Shown here: one piece after another, positions 1-9,757 of the stretch
Position numbering within the stretch: the first letter of the stretch is position 1
Layout: each line of letters begins with the position of its first letter
NCBI GenBank assembly: GCA_002104905.1
Contig: MCFE01000313.1
Location: 33,384-97,383, forward strand
DNA: 64,000 nucleotides
Direction of reading: 5' to 3'
DNA from: Basidiobolus meristosporus CBS 931.73
Lineage: Eukaryota; Basidiobolomycota; Basidiobolomycetes; Basidiobolales; Basidiobolaceae
Made by a program: the position numbers and the translations under genes
Notes under the pieces: model-generated
What the model saw: only the letters and a program-made list of their open reading frames with translations
Database searches by the model: none
What the model was told of the DNA's origin: nothing

Positions 1-105
1 AACTTCGAGAAATTCCTTGTCGACCGAAACGGCGAGGTGGTCTCTCGCTATGCGTCCACGACGAAACCAGAATCCCTCGAAAAAGACATCGAAAAGCTAT
101 TGTAA
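1..105 (+). CDS. Glutathione peroxidase, C-terminal end (gene continues off the left edge)
   Basis: Frame 1 is open from the first base to a TAA at 103-105 and gives 34 residues beginning [14 protein letters not shown] and ending KDIEKLL. Established knowledge: the WNFxKFLVDRxG...RYxSxTxP block is the C-terminal strand-helix of thiol peroxidases of the glutathione peroxidase family (yeast Gpx type). These enzymes reduce peroxides using thioredoxin or glutathione. The catalytic Cys, Gln and Trp lie upstream of the window, so activity cannot be judged. Only the last exon is present. The call rests on a short but very characteristic stretch. Confidence 0.72.
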   Translation, partial: NFEKFLVDRNGEVVSRYASTTKPESLEKDIEKLL

Positions 106-558
106 TCTAACCCAGCGGAGTAAACAGCTTATGTGATTAGTTAACCAAAATAAATGACTGTTGTATAGATGAAAACATCTCCGAAGACGATAATCTCTAA
201 CCAAACTTCACTGCGAGTATTCTTACTAACCAGACAGGTAGATTACGATCAACAGTGGATGAAGCAGCGAGCCCATTGGACCAAGATCATGAGTGATCAT
301 GACAAGATATGATTTTTAACACGTGCCCCGCCTTTATCTTCCCAAGTAAATGACTAAAAGTGAGCATCGCTCGTTTGTTGTCATACAATCATCCAGTGCA
401 GGCCCGACGTAGATCAACTTCTCATAAAATTAAGTGACGATTGTACATACCTTATTATTGATCGAGCACCAATCAGATGGTGTAGATGTTAGATATCTTT
501 TCGTGTCCTTGTGATCACACTTCCGCCAGTAGCACCAAGTATTGGAAAGTAATCTTGT
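106..558. other. Intergenic region, gpx 3' flank and bHLH upstream region
   Basis: About 450 bp without a convincing gene. A small plus-strand open frame (486-677) runs into the next gene's 5' region but has no recognisable motif. I see no tRNA or repeat here. Confidence 0.5.
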
Positions 559-567
559 TATATAAAG
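559..567 (+). promoter_or_regulatory. TATA box of the bHLH-Zip gene
   Basis: TATATAAAG lies 98 bp before the ATG at 665. The same spacing class is seen at the next gene, which supports both start choices. Confidence 0.5.
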
Positions 568-664
568 CATTTACAATCAGGAAATTGGAGCTGAACTCTT
601 GTTATGAACTGATCAAGCCTCCATCTTCTACTTCTTCACAAGCTGACTTTCCACGTTGCATATC

Positions 665-1584
665 ATGCCTCCCTTAAATATGTCAGCAGAGCACTTTGAT
701 ACAAAGCCTTCCGGGCTGGTAAACCTAACTACTCCTGTCTCTTGTGCCCCCACCTCCACTTTTTCGGAAGAGGAGTCTTGTTCGGAGCATGACTCCTGCC
801 CTCCAAACCAAGCCTCCCTTTTTTTGAAACTCTCCCCCGACCTCAACCCTGCGAATCCTGCCAAGAAGCAGGCGAGTAAGAAATCCTCCTCGTACAAAGT
901 CAACGGGGTGAACATCCTCAACCGAAAGAGCCTTGACGGCAAAGCCGTGATGGAGCGGTTAAAGAAGAGACGAGAGAACCATAACTCCGTCGAGCGCAAA
1001 CGTCGGGACAACATAAACCACACCATCCTCGAAATCTCCCAGCTTATCCCTCAAGATGCTGCCACAAATACCAAGTCGAATAAAGGGAATATCTTGCGTA
1101 TGGCTGCCGAATACATCAAGGTAGTCGATTGCCACCCGACTTTCTCCATACGCAGGTGTATACTCACGTCATTTGTTGTTAGGAATTGCAGATGGAAAAT
1201 CAACGTCTCAAGTCACGATTGAGCAGTTGCAATAAGTCAGGATCTATGTATCCAGGAACAGCGACCACCCATGTCGGTAGCTACACCGCTTATCCTACCA
1301 ACAGGTTATTCTATTACAATGAACAGGCCACCGATCGATACGTGACTTCACAAACAGTCAAAGTGGAGCAGAGTGGCCACGGTTTGCCAAACAAAGTCAC
1401 CCCCCATCCTCCAGTCATCCAGAACAGTGAATACGGATACAACTATCAACGGTTACCAGCACAACATTACCCAACTAGACCCAGCTTGCCATTACCAAGC
1501 ATCGATCCTGCTTGCCAATATCCGCCAGTACACCGTCGAGGTCTGATGCGCATCGACTATCACAATACGCTGAATTTGGTTTAG
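665..1584 (+). CDS. bHLH-leucine-zipper transcription factor, two exons
   Basis: Exons 665-1120 and 1183-1584; the intron at 1121-1182 (62 bp, GTAGTC...TTAG, phase 0) gives a 285-residue protein. Residues about 100-152 form a basic helix-loop-helix. The basic region NHNSVERKRRDNIN has His, Glu and Arg at the positions that contact CACGTG E-boxes (class B, as in USF, MITF, SREBP and Cbf1). Helix 2 ends in AAEYIK at the exon 1 boundary, and exon 2 opens with ELQMENQRLKSRL, a zipper continuing in register. The N-terminus is rich in Ser, Glu and Pro. The C-terminal 120 residues are low-complexity, rich in Tyr, Pro and Gln, and plausibly an activation region. Reading through the intron would destroy the zipper, so splicing is strongly supported. 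The function is a nuclear, dimeric DNA-binding regulator; its target genes cannot be inferred. Confidence 0.85.
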
Positions 1585-1589
1585 ATCTC

Positions 1590-1668
1590 GATGTATATCC
1601 ACTGAATATGGCTCAATGTTGATGTATATCCACTGTATTTACCCACTGTATTTACCCACTATATCCAC
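1590..1668. repeat. Short tandem repeats in the bHLH 3' flank
   Basis: A 15-bp unit GATGTATATCCACTG occurs at 1590-1604 and 1621-1635. A 13-bp unit ACTGTATTTACCC occurs in direct tandem at 1632-1644 and 1645-1657, followed by a degenerate third copy. No function is apparent. Confidence 0.7.
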
Positions 1669-1922
1669 CTTACTCATAACACACATCACTCCCATCGCAT
1701 ACTTCGTTGAGATCACCATCCGCAGCAATTCATCAAGCCAATGCACCATCAATTCCTACTGCGGCTGATTACTAAGTGCGTTAAGATTAGCTAATGCACC
1801 TGACCCAATCCAAGTAAACACATCTTAATCATCCCACCATCTTTCCTTATTGCGGCATGGTGTGCCAGGAAATTCGGAATTAGAGATACTCCATATCACA
1901 CAGCTGTGCCTGGGAATCGTGA

Positions 1923-1930
1923 TATATAAA
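1923..1930 (+). promoter_or_regulatory. TATA box of the alpha/beta hydrolase gene
   Basis: TATATAAA lies 69-76 bp before the ATG at 1999. It is the only strong TATA in the 414-bp intergenic region between the bHLH gene and this one. Confidence 0.55.
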
Positions 1931-1998
1931 CCAAATGGGACCAAGGTGCCGTATCTCGTACTATCATTTCCATAATATCTCGCCGATTATTTTCCATC

Positions 1999-3452
1999 AT
2001 GATTGAAGCTGACGCTTTATTACCGGTCGCTTCTGAAGAGGTTCGTCAGAACTCCTTCATCCATTGCGCCGCTTCCTCTGTTTCCTCCCTCTATAGTTGG
2101 TATTGGCCGACCGCAAAGCGAAGCGCCGAAGAGGCCGAATACCGCCTGCTGTCTCGATTAAAGTTTTTCTCCACCGACAGTAACGACCTCAAAGATTCCC
2201 CTGATGTTGGCTATAAGACCATAGCGAAAAGCGGTCTGGTTGATATCGGGGATGGCCAGAAGATTAATACTTTCGTGATCGACTCCGTCCGCGTTCAGGA
2301 CAAGCCAGCACAAACTGCTGAAAACAACCCAAGCGATGTATCAGAGGACAAAGCCAAAGAACTTGGGTATCACGCTTCTCCACAAACTGACCTCAAATTT
2401 GATACGAACGTCGACCTTGAGAGCGAAAGCAAAGACAAGCAGCCCAAGAAGGTTTTGGTTATTACCCACGGCTACGGCGCAGGCCTGGGGTGCTACTACC
2501 GCAATCTTAATAGCTTGAGTCAAGTGCCAGGCTGGCGTATTTATGCTATCGATTGGCTTGGTATGGGGAGAAGCAGCCGTTCTGCTTTTCCTCATGGCAA
2601 ACGCTACTCCCGCACCGAAGAAGAGCGTGTCTCGAACGCAGAGAATTTCTTTGTCGACTCCCTAGAAAGATGGAGAGAGAAGAATGGAATTGAAGAAATG
2701 ACACTGCTCGGACACTCTATGGGTGGCTATTTGTCAGCAGTCTACGCTATGAAATACCCTAACCGAGTGAACAAACTGATCCTTGCCTCGCCTGGTAAGC
2801 ATTTGGTTCATGAGATCCCTTGGAGTGTGCATATTTGCTAATAGATGATTGACGTGTTTGTATAGTTGGTATTCCAAAGAATCAATACAAGGAACCTGAG
2901 GAGAACAAGAACATATCTCTTCAAAACAGCCAGCCTAACGAGTTTTCGAACCGTCGTAGAGTTCTACCTGGTTGGGCTGTTAAACTGTGGAATTGGAACG
3001 TGACCCCTCAATCCATTGTGCGCTTCACGGGCCGCTTCGGCCCCTCGCTTGTGGGTGGATATGTATATCGCCGGTTTGCATTCCTCGATAAAGAGGATCA
3101 GGACGACCTCAAAGACTACATCTATCATATTTCCTCCATGAGTGGCTCCGGGGAATATGCCTTAGGCACCATTCTTGAGCCAGGCGCATTCGCCCGTAAA
3201 CCCCTAATCGACCGACTTCACGAACTCAAGGTACCAACCACCTTCCTATATGGTGCAGTCGATTGGATGGATCACCGACACGCCTTGGAAGCACGCAAGC
3301 GTATGAAGGTCCCGACCAAAGTGGTGGTGATCCCCCGTGCTGGGCACCAGCTGTTTATCGAGAACCCGGTAGACTTCGACAACGCTGTCATTGCCGAAAT
3401 GACAGATAAGCAACAGGAGCACGAGGTTGAGGCAGATGCGGCGTCTTTGTAA
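1999..3452 (+). CDS. ABHD4/5 (CGI-58 / CLD1-type) alpha/beta hydrolase, two exons
   Basis: Exons 1999-2794 and 2866-3452 flank a 71-bp intron (2795-2865, GTAAGC...TATAG, branch-like TGCTAAT at about 2836, phase 1); the product has 460 residues. Splicing rebuilds the family signature SPVGIP across the junction, which is strong evidence for the gene model. Landmarks: oxyanion loop HGYGAG at 157-162, IDWLGMGRSSR at about 184-194, nucleophile elbow GHSMGG with Ser240, acid region YGAVDWMD and catalytic His in RAGHQLFIENP. Established knowledge: fungal members of this family (CLD1, ICT1, ECM18) deacylate cardiolipin in mitochondria or acylate lysophospholipids. Which reaction applies is not decidable here. 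The His-x4-Asp acyltransferase motif reads His-x4-Glu. No clear signal peptide is seen. Confidence 0.87.
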
Positions 3453-3889
3453 TGTACATATTAAGAAATCGACAACAATAATGTTTAATAATAATAAACC
3501 CCCCACCCCCCTCATTTCAATCAATCCCATCTCATCATTGCTTGGATGCTTGCACAGTTGGCCGAGTGAACCTGTGACCGGGCTTCGACCGATATGATGT
3601 GATAGTGACGGCTTTCTATGCAGCCCCCCTTGTCACAAGCAGACCAAAAGTATTGGTGAACCGAGTTTCTGGCCCAGCGTCGCAGCCACGAATATGGAAT
3701 AGATGTGTTGCTTTTAATGGATAAGTGTGGGTCATTACAAGGAGTAAAGTCTAAAATTACATATATATGGTCTATGTATTAGGGAAACATAGGGATGAGC
3801 TTAGGTGTTCGAGTGGTGGGAAGGATCTTGAATCTATGTACATTGGGAAATGAACTTGCATCAGCACCAACTCGCTAGAATACATCATT
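3453..3889. other. Convergent 3' intergenic region
   Basis: 437 bp between two convergent genes. AATAATAATAAA at about 3477-3498 could serve as a polyadenylation signal for the hydrolase. I see nothing else here. Confidence 0.5.
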
Positions 3890-4706
3890 CTATTGTGGGG
3901 AAGGGGAATTGACTGTACTAGAGCTTGACGAGTTCGAGTCGGAGAAGTCCGAGGGTCCGTCAAGGTTGAGGGTGGATTCCAGCTCGATCAGCTGGTAGAC
4001 CAAGGACAAATTCGGAGAAATATGCGGGCTGCGCAGTTTGACAAATGAATAGGCCTCATTCAATGGTAGATGTAATGTACGCATAACATAGGCAATAATC
4101 AAACTGGCTGAACGCGAGACTCCACATTGGCAGTGTACCAGTACCCCTAGGCCTTCCACGCGAGCCCGATCAATGAACCCAAACAATTCACCCAGGTCCT
4201 TACTGAGCTGTTCCTGGTTGTGAGACCAGTGGACTTTTTTGTATTTGAGCGTGCGTGGTAAGGAGTCGGGTGTCAACGATATAGCTCGATTCGTCCTCGG
4301 TGGCCCCTTTGGGGAAGAAGGGGGAGTCAACCTCTTGGGCTACGTTCAGGATGTAGTGGATGTTGGCTTCCTCGAGCATGGCTTTGTCCTGCGCGTTCTG
4401 TTCTGAGCCCAGATACAGATTCTGCAGTATACAAAGCGGACCCGCCTCATACTTACTATCTTGGGTATTAGCGACAGGCTCCTGAGTTATTGGAGAGGGA
4501 GCATTGGTGTACAGCGGTGATATGTTCAATGGAGTTATTGCTATTGGCGTGCTGGCAGACGAAGGCGGTGCTGAAAGGGTTGAGGTGGGCTGAGGGATCA
4601 CCAGAGATAGCGGCTTACAGTGCCGTTTTTTGACGTCCAGTCGTAGAGGACCTCGGGTGGCTTTCGAAAACGAACGGGAAATGGTGTTGGGAAGCATTAC
4701 AGTCAT
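3890..4706 (-). CDS. Dual-specificity protein phosphatase (MSG5-like) with an apparent +1 frameshift
   Basis: Two minus-strand frames together make one phosphatase. The N-terminal frame starts at ATG 4706 and carries LCILQNLYLGSEQNAQDKAM and ILNVAQEVDSPF. The C-terminal frame carries YKKVHWSHNQ, then the active site HCQCGVSRSA (Cys codon about 4130-4132, the HCx5R signature) and the helix SLIIAYVM. Established knowledge: this layout is that of fungal MAP-kinase phosphatases, which dephosphorylate Tyr and Thr of the activation loop. The frames differ by one base and the switch falls between about 4245 and 4320. I could find no GT-AG intron of credible length giving the right phase, so a one-base sequencing error or a real inactivating indel is likely. 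Upstream in-frame codons to 4772 lack an ATG; 4697 is an alternative start. Confidence 0.75.
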
Positions 4707-4878
4707 GGCAGACAAAATCAATGTTAATATAGGGCTTTGATTATCGCGATGCTTGAGTCTATATGTCAACAAGGGGGTTGTTGGATCAAGGGGATTACTG
4801 CGAAATTAGCTATTAGAGAAGGAATCAAGTTTGAGAGAAATCAAAGCGGAATGGGGAAGGTTAAATAGCAGGCGGATG

Positions 4879-4917
4879 CCATTCAAAAATAGCACGCGGG
4901 TTCCATTCAAAAATAGC
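4879..4917. repeat. Two 15-bp direct repeats, period 24 bp
   Basis: CCATTCAAAAATAGC occurs exactly at 4879-4893 and 4903-4917, in the region between the divergent phosphatase and RPS3 genes. It could be a duplicated protein-binding site; no known motif was recognised. Confidence 0.7.
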
Positions 4918-4955
4918 CCCATCTCAAACCAATCTAACAATGAATGTTGTTTTCC

Positions 4956-4973
4956 AACCCTAACCCTAACCCT
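4956..4973. promoter_or_regulatory. Telo-box tract upstream of RPS3
   Basis: AACCCTAACCCTAACCCT, three telomere-type CCCTAA units, lies 476-493 bp before the RPS3 ATG. Established knowledge: AACCCTAA telo-boxes bound by Tbf1/Teb1-type Myb proteins drive ribosomal-protein genes in several fungi and plants, so a regulatory role is plausible. RPS3 here has no good TATA box, which fits. Confidence 0.55.
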
Positions 4974-5448
4974 GATCCCACCACTTTTCCATTTACGATC
5001 ACCCAACCCACTCATTGGCCTAATGAACAGGAATTGCACAATGTTTCTAGCACCTTAATTCTAATCCTAGCGAGGTCTATTTTTGAAACCACCGCGGTTA
5101 TTTTTAGCTCAAGGAAAACCCAAGGATCTTTCCTATTAGAAGAATACCGGTTGTACTTATAGCTGCACCTTGCACTTACCTCCGACTGATGTAACCAGTG
5201 TATCGAGTTGGGCTGGATTGCGCAATGCCCCAGCCATGTGATACACCAAGCCCTCGTAGTCAAGAGGATGCTCCCTAGTTGGGAATTTAATCAGGGTTGG
5301 TCAATTTCCGGCTTAGTTGGCTAATTTCCGGTCTAGCGGCCACCCTCAGGAATTGCGATCAGGAAAAAAGAAATGTCCCCCGGTTTTTTTTCTTCCGGAT
5401 GTATAATTGCGAATGGGCGGGAGACGGATTCCTTCTCTTACATTGAAC

Positions 5449-6407
5449 ATGGCTGCTCAAATCTCCAAGAAGAGAAAGGTACTTGTCCATTGATTTTTGT
5501 TGGTAGTTCGCGGATAGGCCGTATGTGGTGTCGTGGATTGGATTGGTTATGTTATCCGAGCGACGGATATGCGATGGATGGGTAGTTGTAGAGAATGGAT
5601 CGGACGCACGAACCGCGGTCCGGGATGTGTAGTTAGCGCCCTGAGCCAGAGCAACCATGACTAAATGTCTTTCCCTTTGTGTAGTTCGTCGCCGATGGCG
5701 TCTTCTATGCCGAGCTGAACGAATTCTTCACTCGCGAACTTGCCGAGGAGGGTTACTCCGGTGTTGAGGTGCGTGTCACTCCTGCCCGTACCGAAATCAT
5801 CATCCGTGCCACTCGCACCCAAGACGTTCTTGGTGAGAAGGGTCGCCGTATCCGTGAATTGACTTCCGTCGTCCAGAAGCGTTTCAACTTCCCCGAGAAC
5901 ACCGTTGAGCTCTACGCCGAGCGTGTTGCCAACCGTGGTCTCTGCGCCGTCGCTCAATGCGAAGCCGTCCGTCACAAGTTGCTCGCTGGACTTGCCGTCC
6001 GTCGTGCTGCTCACTCCGTCCTTCGTTTCGCCATGGAGTCCGGTGCCAAGGGTGCTGAGGTTGTTATCTCCGGTAAGCTCCGTGCTGCTCGTGCCAAGGC
6101 CATGAAGTTCGCCGATGGTTTCATGATCCACTCCGGTCAACCCGTCCGCGATTACATTGATACCGCCGTCCGTCACGTTCTCCTTCGTCAAGGTGTTCTC
6201 GGTATCAAGGTCAAGATCATGTTGGACTGGGATCCTTCTGGTAAGATCGGTCCTAAGAACCCTCTTCCTGATATGATCACCGTCATGGAGCCCAAGGAGG
6301 AAGCCCCTGTCACCGAGCCCATCTCCGAGGACTTCCAGAAGAAGGTCGAGGCCCCTGTTGAGGCTGAGGCCGCCGAGCAAACCGCTGCTCCTGTTGAAGC
6401 TCACTAA
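5449..6407 (+). CDS. RPS3: 40S ribosomal protein S3 (uS3), two exons
   Basis: The first exon is only ten codons (5449-5478, [10 protein letters not shown]). The intron is 206 bp (5479-5684, GTACTT...GTGTAG, CTAA branch-like element at about 5660), and exon 2 is 5685-6407. The 250-residue product is collinear with eukaryotic uS3: [19 protein letters not shown], a type-2 KH domain with GEKG loop, [22 protein letters not shown], then [20 protein letters not shown] and GPKNPLPD. The tail is acidic and alanine-rich. uS3 sits at the mRNA entry of the small ribosomal subunit. Codon use is strongly C-biased, as expected for a highly expressed gene; this bias also leaves the antisense strand open as a long spurious frame. 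The early intron is typical of fungal ribosomal-protein genes. Confidence 0.97.
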
Positions 6408-6801
6408 TTTTCAGCGAGTTCTCTAATTTATAATAAACGTTCCATGCTGCTTTCTTGGGGTAGCCGCGAATCTTAAATTCAATCTGGTCTTTTGCTTCTT
6501 TGGAACATCCCAGTGTACCGGTAAATCCGCTTCCTTGGTGTGGATTCAGAAATAGAAATTTTGCAACTGGGATGCCTTAATGGGGAGCACATGTGGGAAA
6601 CTGGTGGAGGGATTTGTTCACAGCCGATTAAAGAATACACGACCCCAGGTGCGGATATGTGTGGATATATTTGTTCATCGACGGCACTAAAGATTTACAA
6701 TCAGAGGTGTGATAGATCTGAGATGGCTAATACATAGTAGATTGCTGAAGTTTATTCTTTCGATTATGTAATACTTCTCACATACTGTGAAAGTGGATTT
6801 T
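6408..6801. other. Intergenic region between RPS3 and the left HAM1-like gene
   Basis: About 390 bp downstream of RPS3, with TAATAAA-like polyadenylation context at about 6429. No gene is supported. Similarity to the 3' flank of the right-hand gene copy fades here beyond 6802. Confidence 0.5.
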
Positions 6802-9177
6802 CATTTACAAAGGTTGGATTAACAATGTTGCTTTTGTTCCTGCTAGTCTTACTGATTGCACTGACAATGTAGGTGTGGTACTACTACCGCTTTGCGAGAT
6901 TAGTGTTGCTGTTGCTGCTGCTGATGACGCTGGTGTTCGAGATTGTTGTTGATCCGTCCAGTGCTGAACTCGGGGTTGTACGCCTCTGATCCCCATTCTG
7001 GGTTGACTTGTTGTGTTGGATGAAGCGGGTCCTTGCCAACCAGACCTCCCCCCACATTGGCTTGGCCTTGCTCGCGTTGCGCGTTGGCGAGAATCTGCTC
7101 GGTGGCTGCCGCCAGCTGGTTGTCAATGTTCACCATCAGCTCGGTGAGCTTCTCGGGCACCGCTTGCTCAATGACCTTCTTCACTCGTGAGTTGATGATG
7201 GGCGAGAGAATCTTGTACACAGTGTCGTGCTTCGAGCCATGGATGCGCAGATTGAGGTCATTGACCCGAGTGTTGCAGTCGATCACCTCGTACACATGTG
7301 CCTTGCCGGCAGCCGGGTTCAGGCCGAGTGTCATGTCCAGCTCAATTCCATCCTCGGGCATGTCAATGTCGATGTACCCAACGTCCGAGACCTTGGGGAA
7401 CGTCTTCTTCTTGTAGTAGAAGGCGACGTCCTTGGCCCTGACCTGGACGTGGGTGAACTTGATGAACGCCTTGTTGTGGACATTCTGCTTTGCCTGTGGG
7501 TCGGTGTTCACAACGGTGTCCGTCTTGAGGTGGACAAAGTTGGGTGCAATGTTGCTGCACTCGATCACCACATTGTCCAGAATCATGTCCATCTTCTCGT
7601 CCGACTGCTCAATTCGGGGGAGTGGAAGGTACTCGAGCTTCTGGGCAAGAATAGGGATGAGCTTGGCAAAGTCCTTGACCAGGTCGTACTTCACCGTGGG
7701 CTTTCCGCTCTCATCCATGAACAGGCTCTGCGTGAGGGACTGGAGGTCGTTGGCGAAGCGCTGGGTGGTGCGGTCCGATTGGATGGCCCGGTTGAACTCG
7801 CTCATCTCGTTGCTGATCTGCTGGAATTGGCCTCGATACTTCCCTTCGACAATGTTGTGGCCACGCTCGATTCAGCCGGTTCGCATCGTCGGTGTATCCC
7901 GGGCGATCGACATACTCGTACTCGCGGATGGAGTGAAGAATGAACGACTTCCAGTCGTCAAGGTACTGGTTTAGCTCGCGGTCATTGTCCACCTGAGTGG
8001 CCAGCTCCCTGAACGAGTTCAGCAATGGGTCGAGCGACTTGTTTCTGGCAAAGTTCTCCACAAGCTCCTTGGCGTTCGCTTGGGCGACCTCAAGGTCATC
8101 AGCTCCGGCCTCCTGCTTCACATTGGCGGTGTCCTGGAGCTGCTCGGAGGCTCTGATCCCGTGTCTCTTGAGTCGAGAGAGTACGCTCACCAGCTCGTCC
8201 ACAGCTGACTGGAACTCTGGGTTTCCTTGGACCTCGCGCAACACCGCCTTCATCCTGTTGATCAGATGGTCCTGTTGTTCAGGGGTGAGGTTGACTTCAC
8301 TGATCTTCTGTTGAAGTCCCGCTTGCATGTCCTTTGCAGCCCCGGTGACAGCCTGGGTGGCTGAGATGTTCCCCTGCTCAGCCTGGCGAACGTGGGGTCG
8401 GGCAGTCTCCTTGGCTTGGAAGTAAGCCGGGGCGGCAGCGTCTCTGAGCGTGGACTGAAGTGCGCCCGCTGCCTCTCTCGGCTCCATCTCCTCCCCGAGT
8501 CTGTTCGCCTGGCTAGGGTCATGCTGAGTGTGAGGATAGGTGGAGCGTCCAGTGGCTGGATCGACGGTGCTCTGGTTCTGTTGACCTGGGTGGCCAGGGA
8601 CGTTGGTCTGCACCATTTCCTGGAAGATGTTGGTCACATCATTGATCAGTCGGCGGAACTGGGGTGAGGTCACGAGAAGCCAGGCCACTCTCGAGATCTT
8701 GTCAGCCCCCTCACCGGCCAGGCCTTTTGCCTCCTCCGCTTGGCTCGCAAGAGCACTGCGAGTCTGCTCCAGATCATTTCCACCACGCATGGTCTGACCA
8801 GCCTGGCCACTGTGGTAGATGGCGTTCTGTAGCTGGTTGTTGTCATTCTTCTCGGCCAGAAGCACCTTTGTGGAGTCGACCAGACGTTCGGTGTCAGCCA
8901 TCACCTTCTTGCCAGCGGGGGACATGTTGCTGGCAGCGTTGTGGAGGACATTATCCTCGGTGATCCTGTTCAAGCCCTGATTGATTTGATTGGTGGTGGG
9001 GAGCTTTCCTTCCTGCAGAGCCTGGCCCATCTGTTGCAGGTGCTCCTTCTTTTGGAGGACCTCCTCTTGCTTTGTCCCGGGTCTTGGAGGCAATGTCTCG
9101 CCAGGAACCCCGACCTTAGTGGATTGATTCACGTTGACCGAATGGTCGTTTTGTTGAGTGTTAGGATTGTTGTTCAT
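6802..9177 (-). repeat. Left arm of a 2.4-kb inverted duplication
   Basis: The reverse complement of this arm matches 9758-12132 almost base for base. By eye I find about ten substitutions and one single-base indel over 2375 positions. Identity begins at the start codon and ends about 100 bp past the stop codon. The 580-bp spacer between the arms is not palindromic. Confidence 0.93.
6900..9177 (-). pseudogene. HAM1-like lipid-binding-type protein, left copy, frameshifted
   Basis: Same gene as 9758-12034 in mirror orientation. It starts at ATG 9177 and follows the intact copy for about 435 residues to DDANRL, then shifts frame and stops at 488 residues. The original frame resumes and runs to the usual C-terminus ending at 6900. 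The lesion is one extra T at 7871-7872 (CTCGATTCAGCC here, CTCGATCAGCC in the other arm). The truncated product would lose the whole C-terminal BPI/HAM1-like domain. Everything else is intact: one amino-acid change (Arg for Ser in the NDxELNQ segment), no other stop. The break is therefore very recent, or a single-base assembly error. TATAAATA-type promoter sequence is still present upstream. Confidence 0.85.
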
Positions 9178-9757
9178 ATTTTAAATTAGCCTACAATGAT
9201 TCGTACACTTTCGGAGGTGGGGAGATTTGTATTTATAAGGAAGCATGGATTTACTACTTCATTGCATACCTGAGCCACTGATTTTTCGTTTCATATTATT
9301 TTATAACGTCATTCACATGTATAGCGACTCTGACAACCAAATAAACTTTAGACTTCATTACATCGACTACATGTTAGCACGGCAGCTCTCTGACGTCAAA
9401 TTAATCACCATTAATCAAATCAGCTTTGTACTACCGTACTTCTAGCTGAGTCACGGTGTTCAACTCGAATTGAAGTCTATTCTAGTGCCTTTATCGATAT
9501 TGTACGCGGTGCGATCGGCTCTTGAGTGACTTGGCAGGCGCTACTTCTCGCAACTACCGAATTTATTGAACATGATGAAGTACGATTTTGATAACCGACT
9601 CTAGCGTTACCTAATTAGCATCAAATTGTGGATCATTCTTCGTTCATTGATGCGCAACGTCACAGGCTGTCACAACGTCATGCATATTAATATTTCCTGG
9701 CGAGTATTTAAGCATACGAAAGTGGCTACAACCTGACAAACATACTGTTGCTTAATC
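9178..9757. promoter_or_regulatory. Divergent promoter spacer between the inverted HAM1-like genes
   Basis: 580 bp between two opposed start codons, not duplicated with the genes. The minus-strand gene has TTATAAATA at about 9231-9238, some 55 bp from its ATG. The plus-strand gene has TATTTAAG at 9705-9712, some 46 bp from its ATG. Four CRE-type sites occur: a perfect palindrome TGACGTCA at 9391-9398 and ACGTCA at 9306-9311, 9657-9662 and 9675-9680. About 0.3 ACGTCA/TGACGT matches would be expected by chance in this length. CRE sites are bound by ATF/CREB bZIP factors such as Atf1, which mediate stress responses in fungi. Confidence 0.55.
9391..9398. promoter_or_regulatory. Palindromic CRE site TGACGTCA
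   Basis: Perfect 8-bp ATF/CREB consensus in the spacer between the two divergent genes, so it could act on both. Confidence 0.5.

Noticed and set aside
4956-4973. Interpretation as a chromosome-end or internal telomere fusion
   Set aside because: Only three units, embedded between two normal genes; a telo-box is the simpler reading.
5479-5684. Possible intronic snoRNA in RPS3, as in animals
   Set aside because: I see no C box (RTGATGA) paired with a D box (CTGA) and terminal stem; ordinary intron.
5661-6404. 247-codon open frame antisense to RPS3
   Set aside because: It mirrors RPS3 exactly; strong third-position C bias keeps the antisense frame open. The sense protein is unmistakable.
7227-7943. 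Antisense frames of about 240 codons in both HAM1-like copies (also 10961-11707)
   Set aside because: They occur in mirror positions in both arms because the arms are duplicates, not because they are selected; composition-driven shadows.
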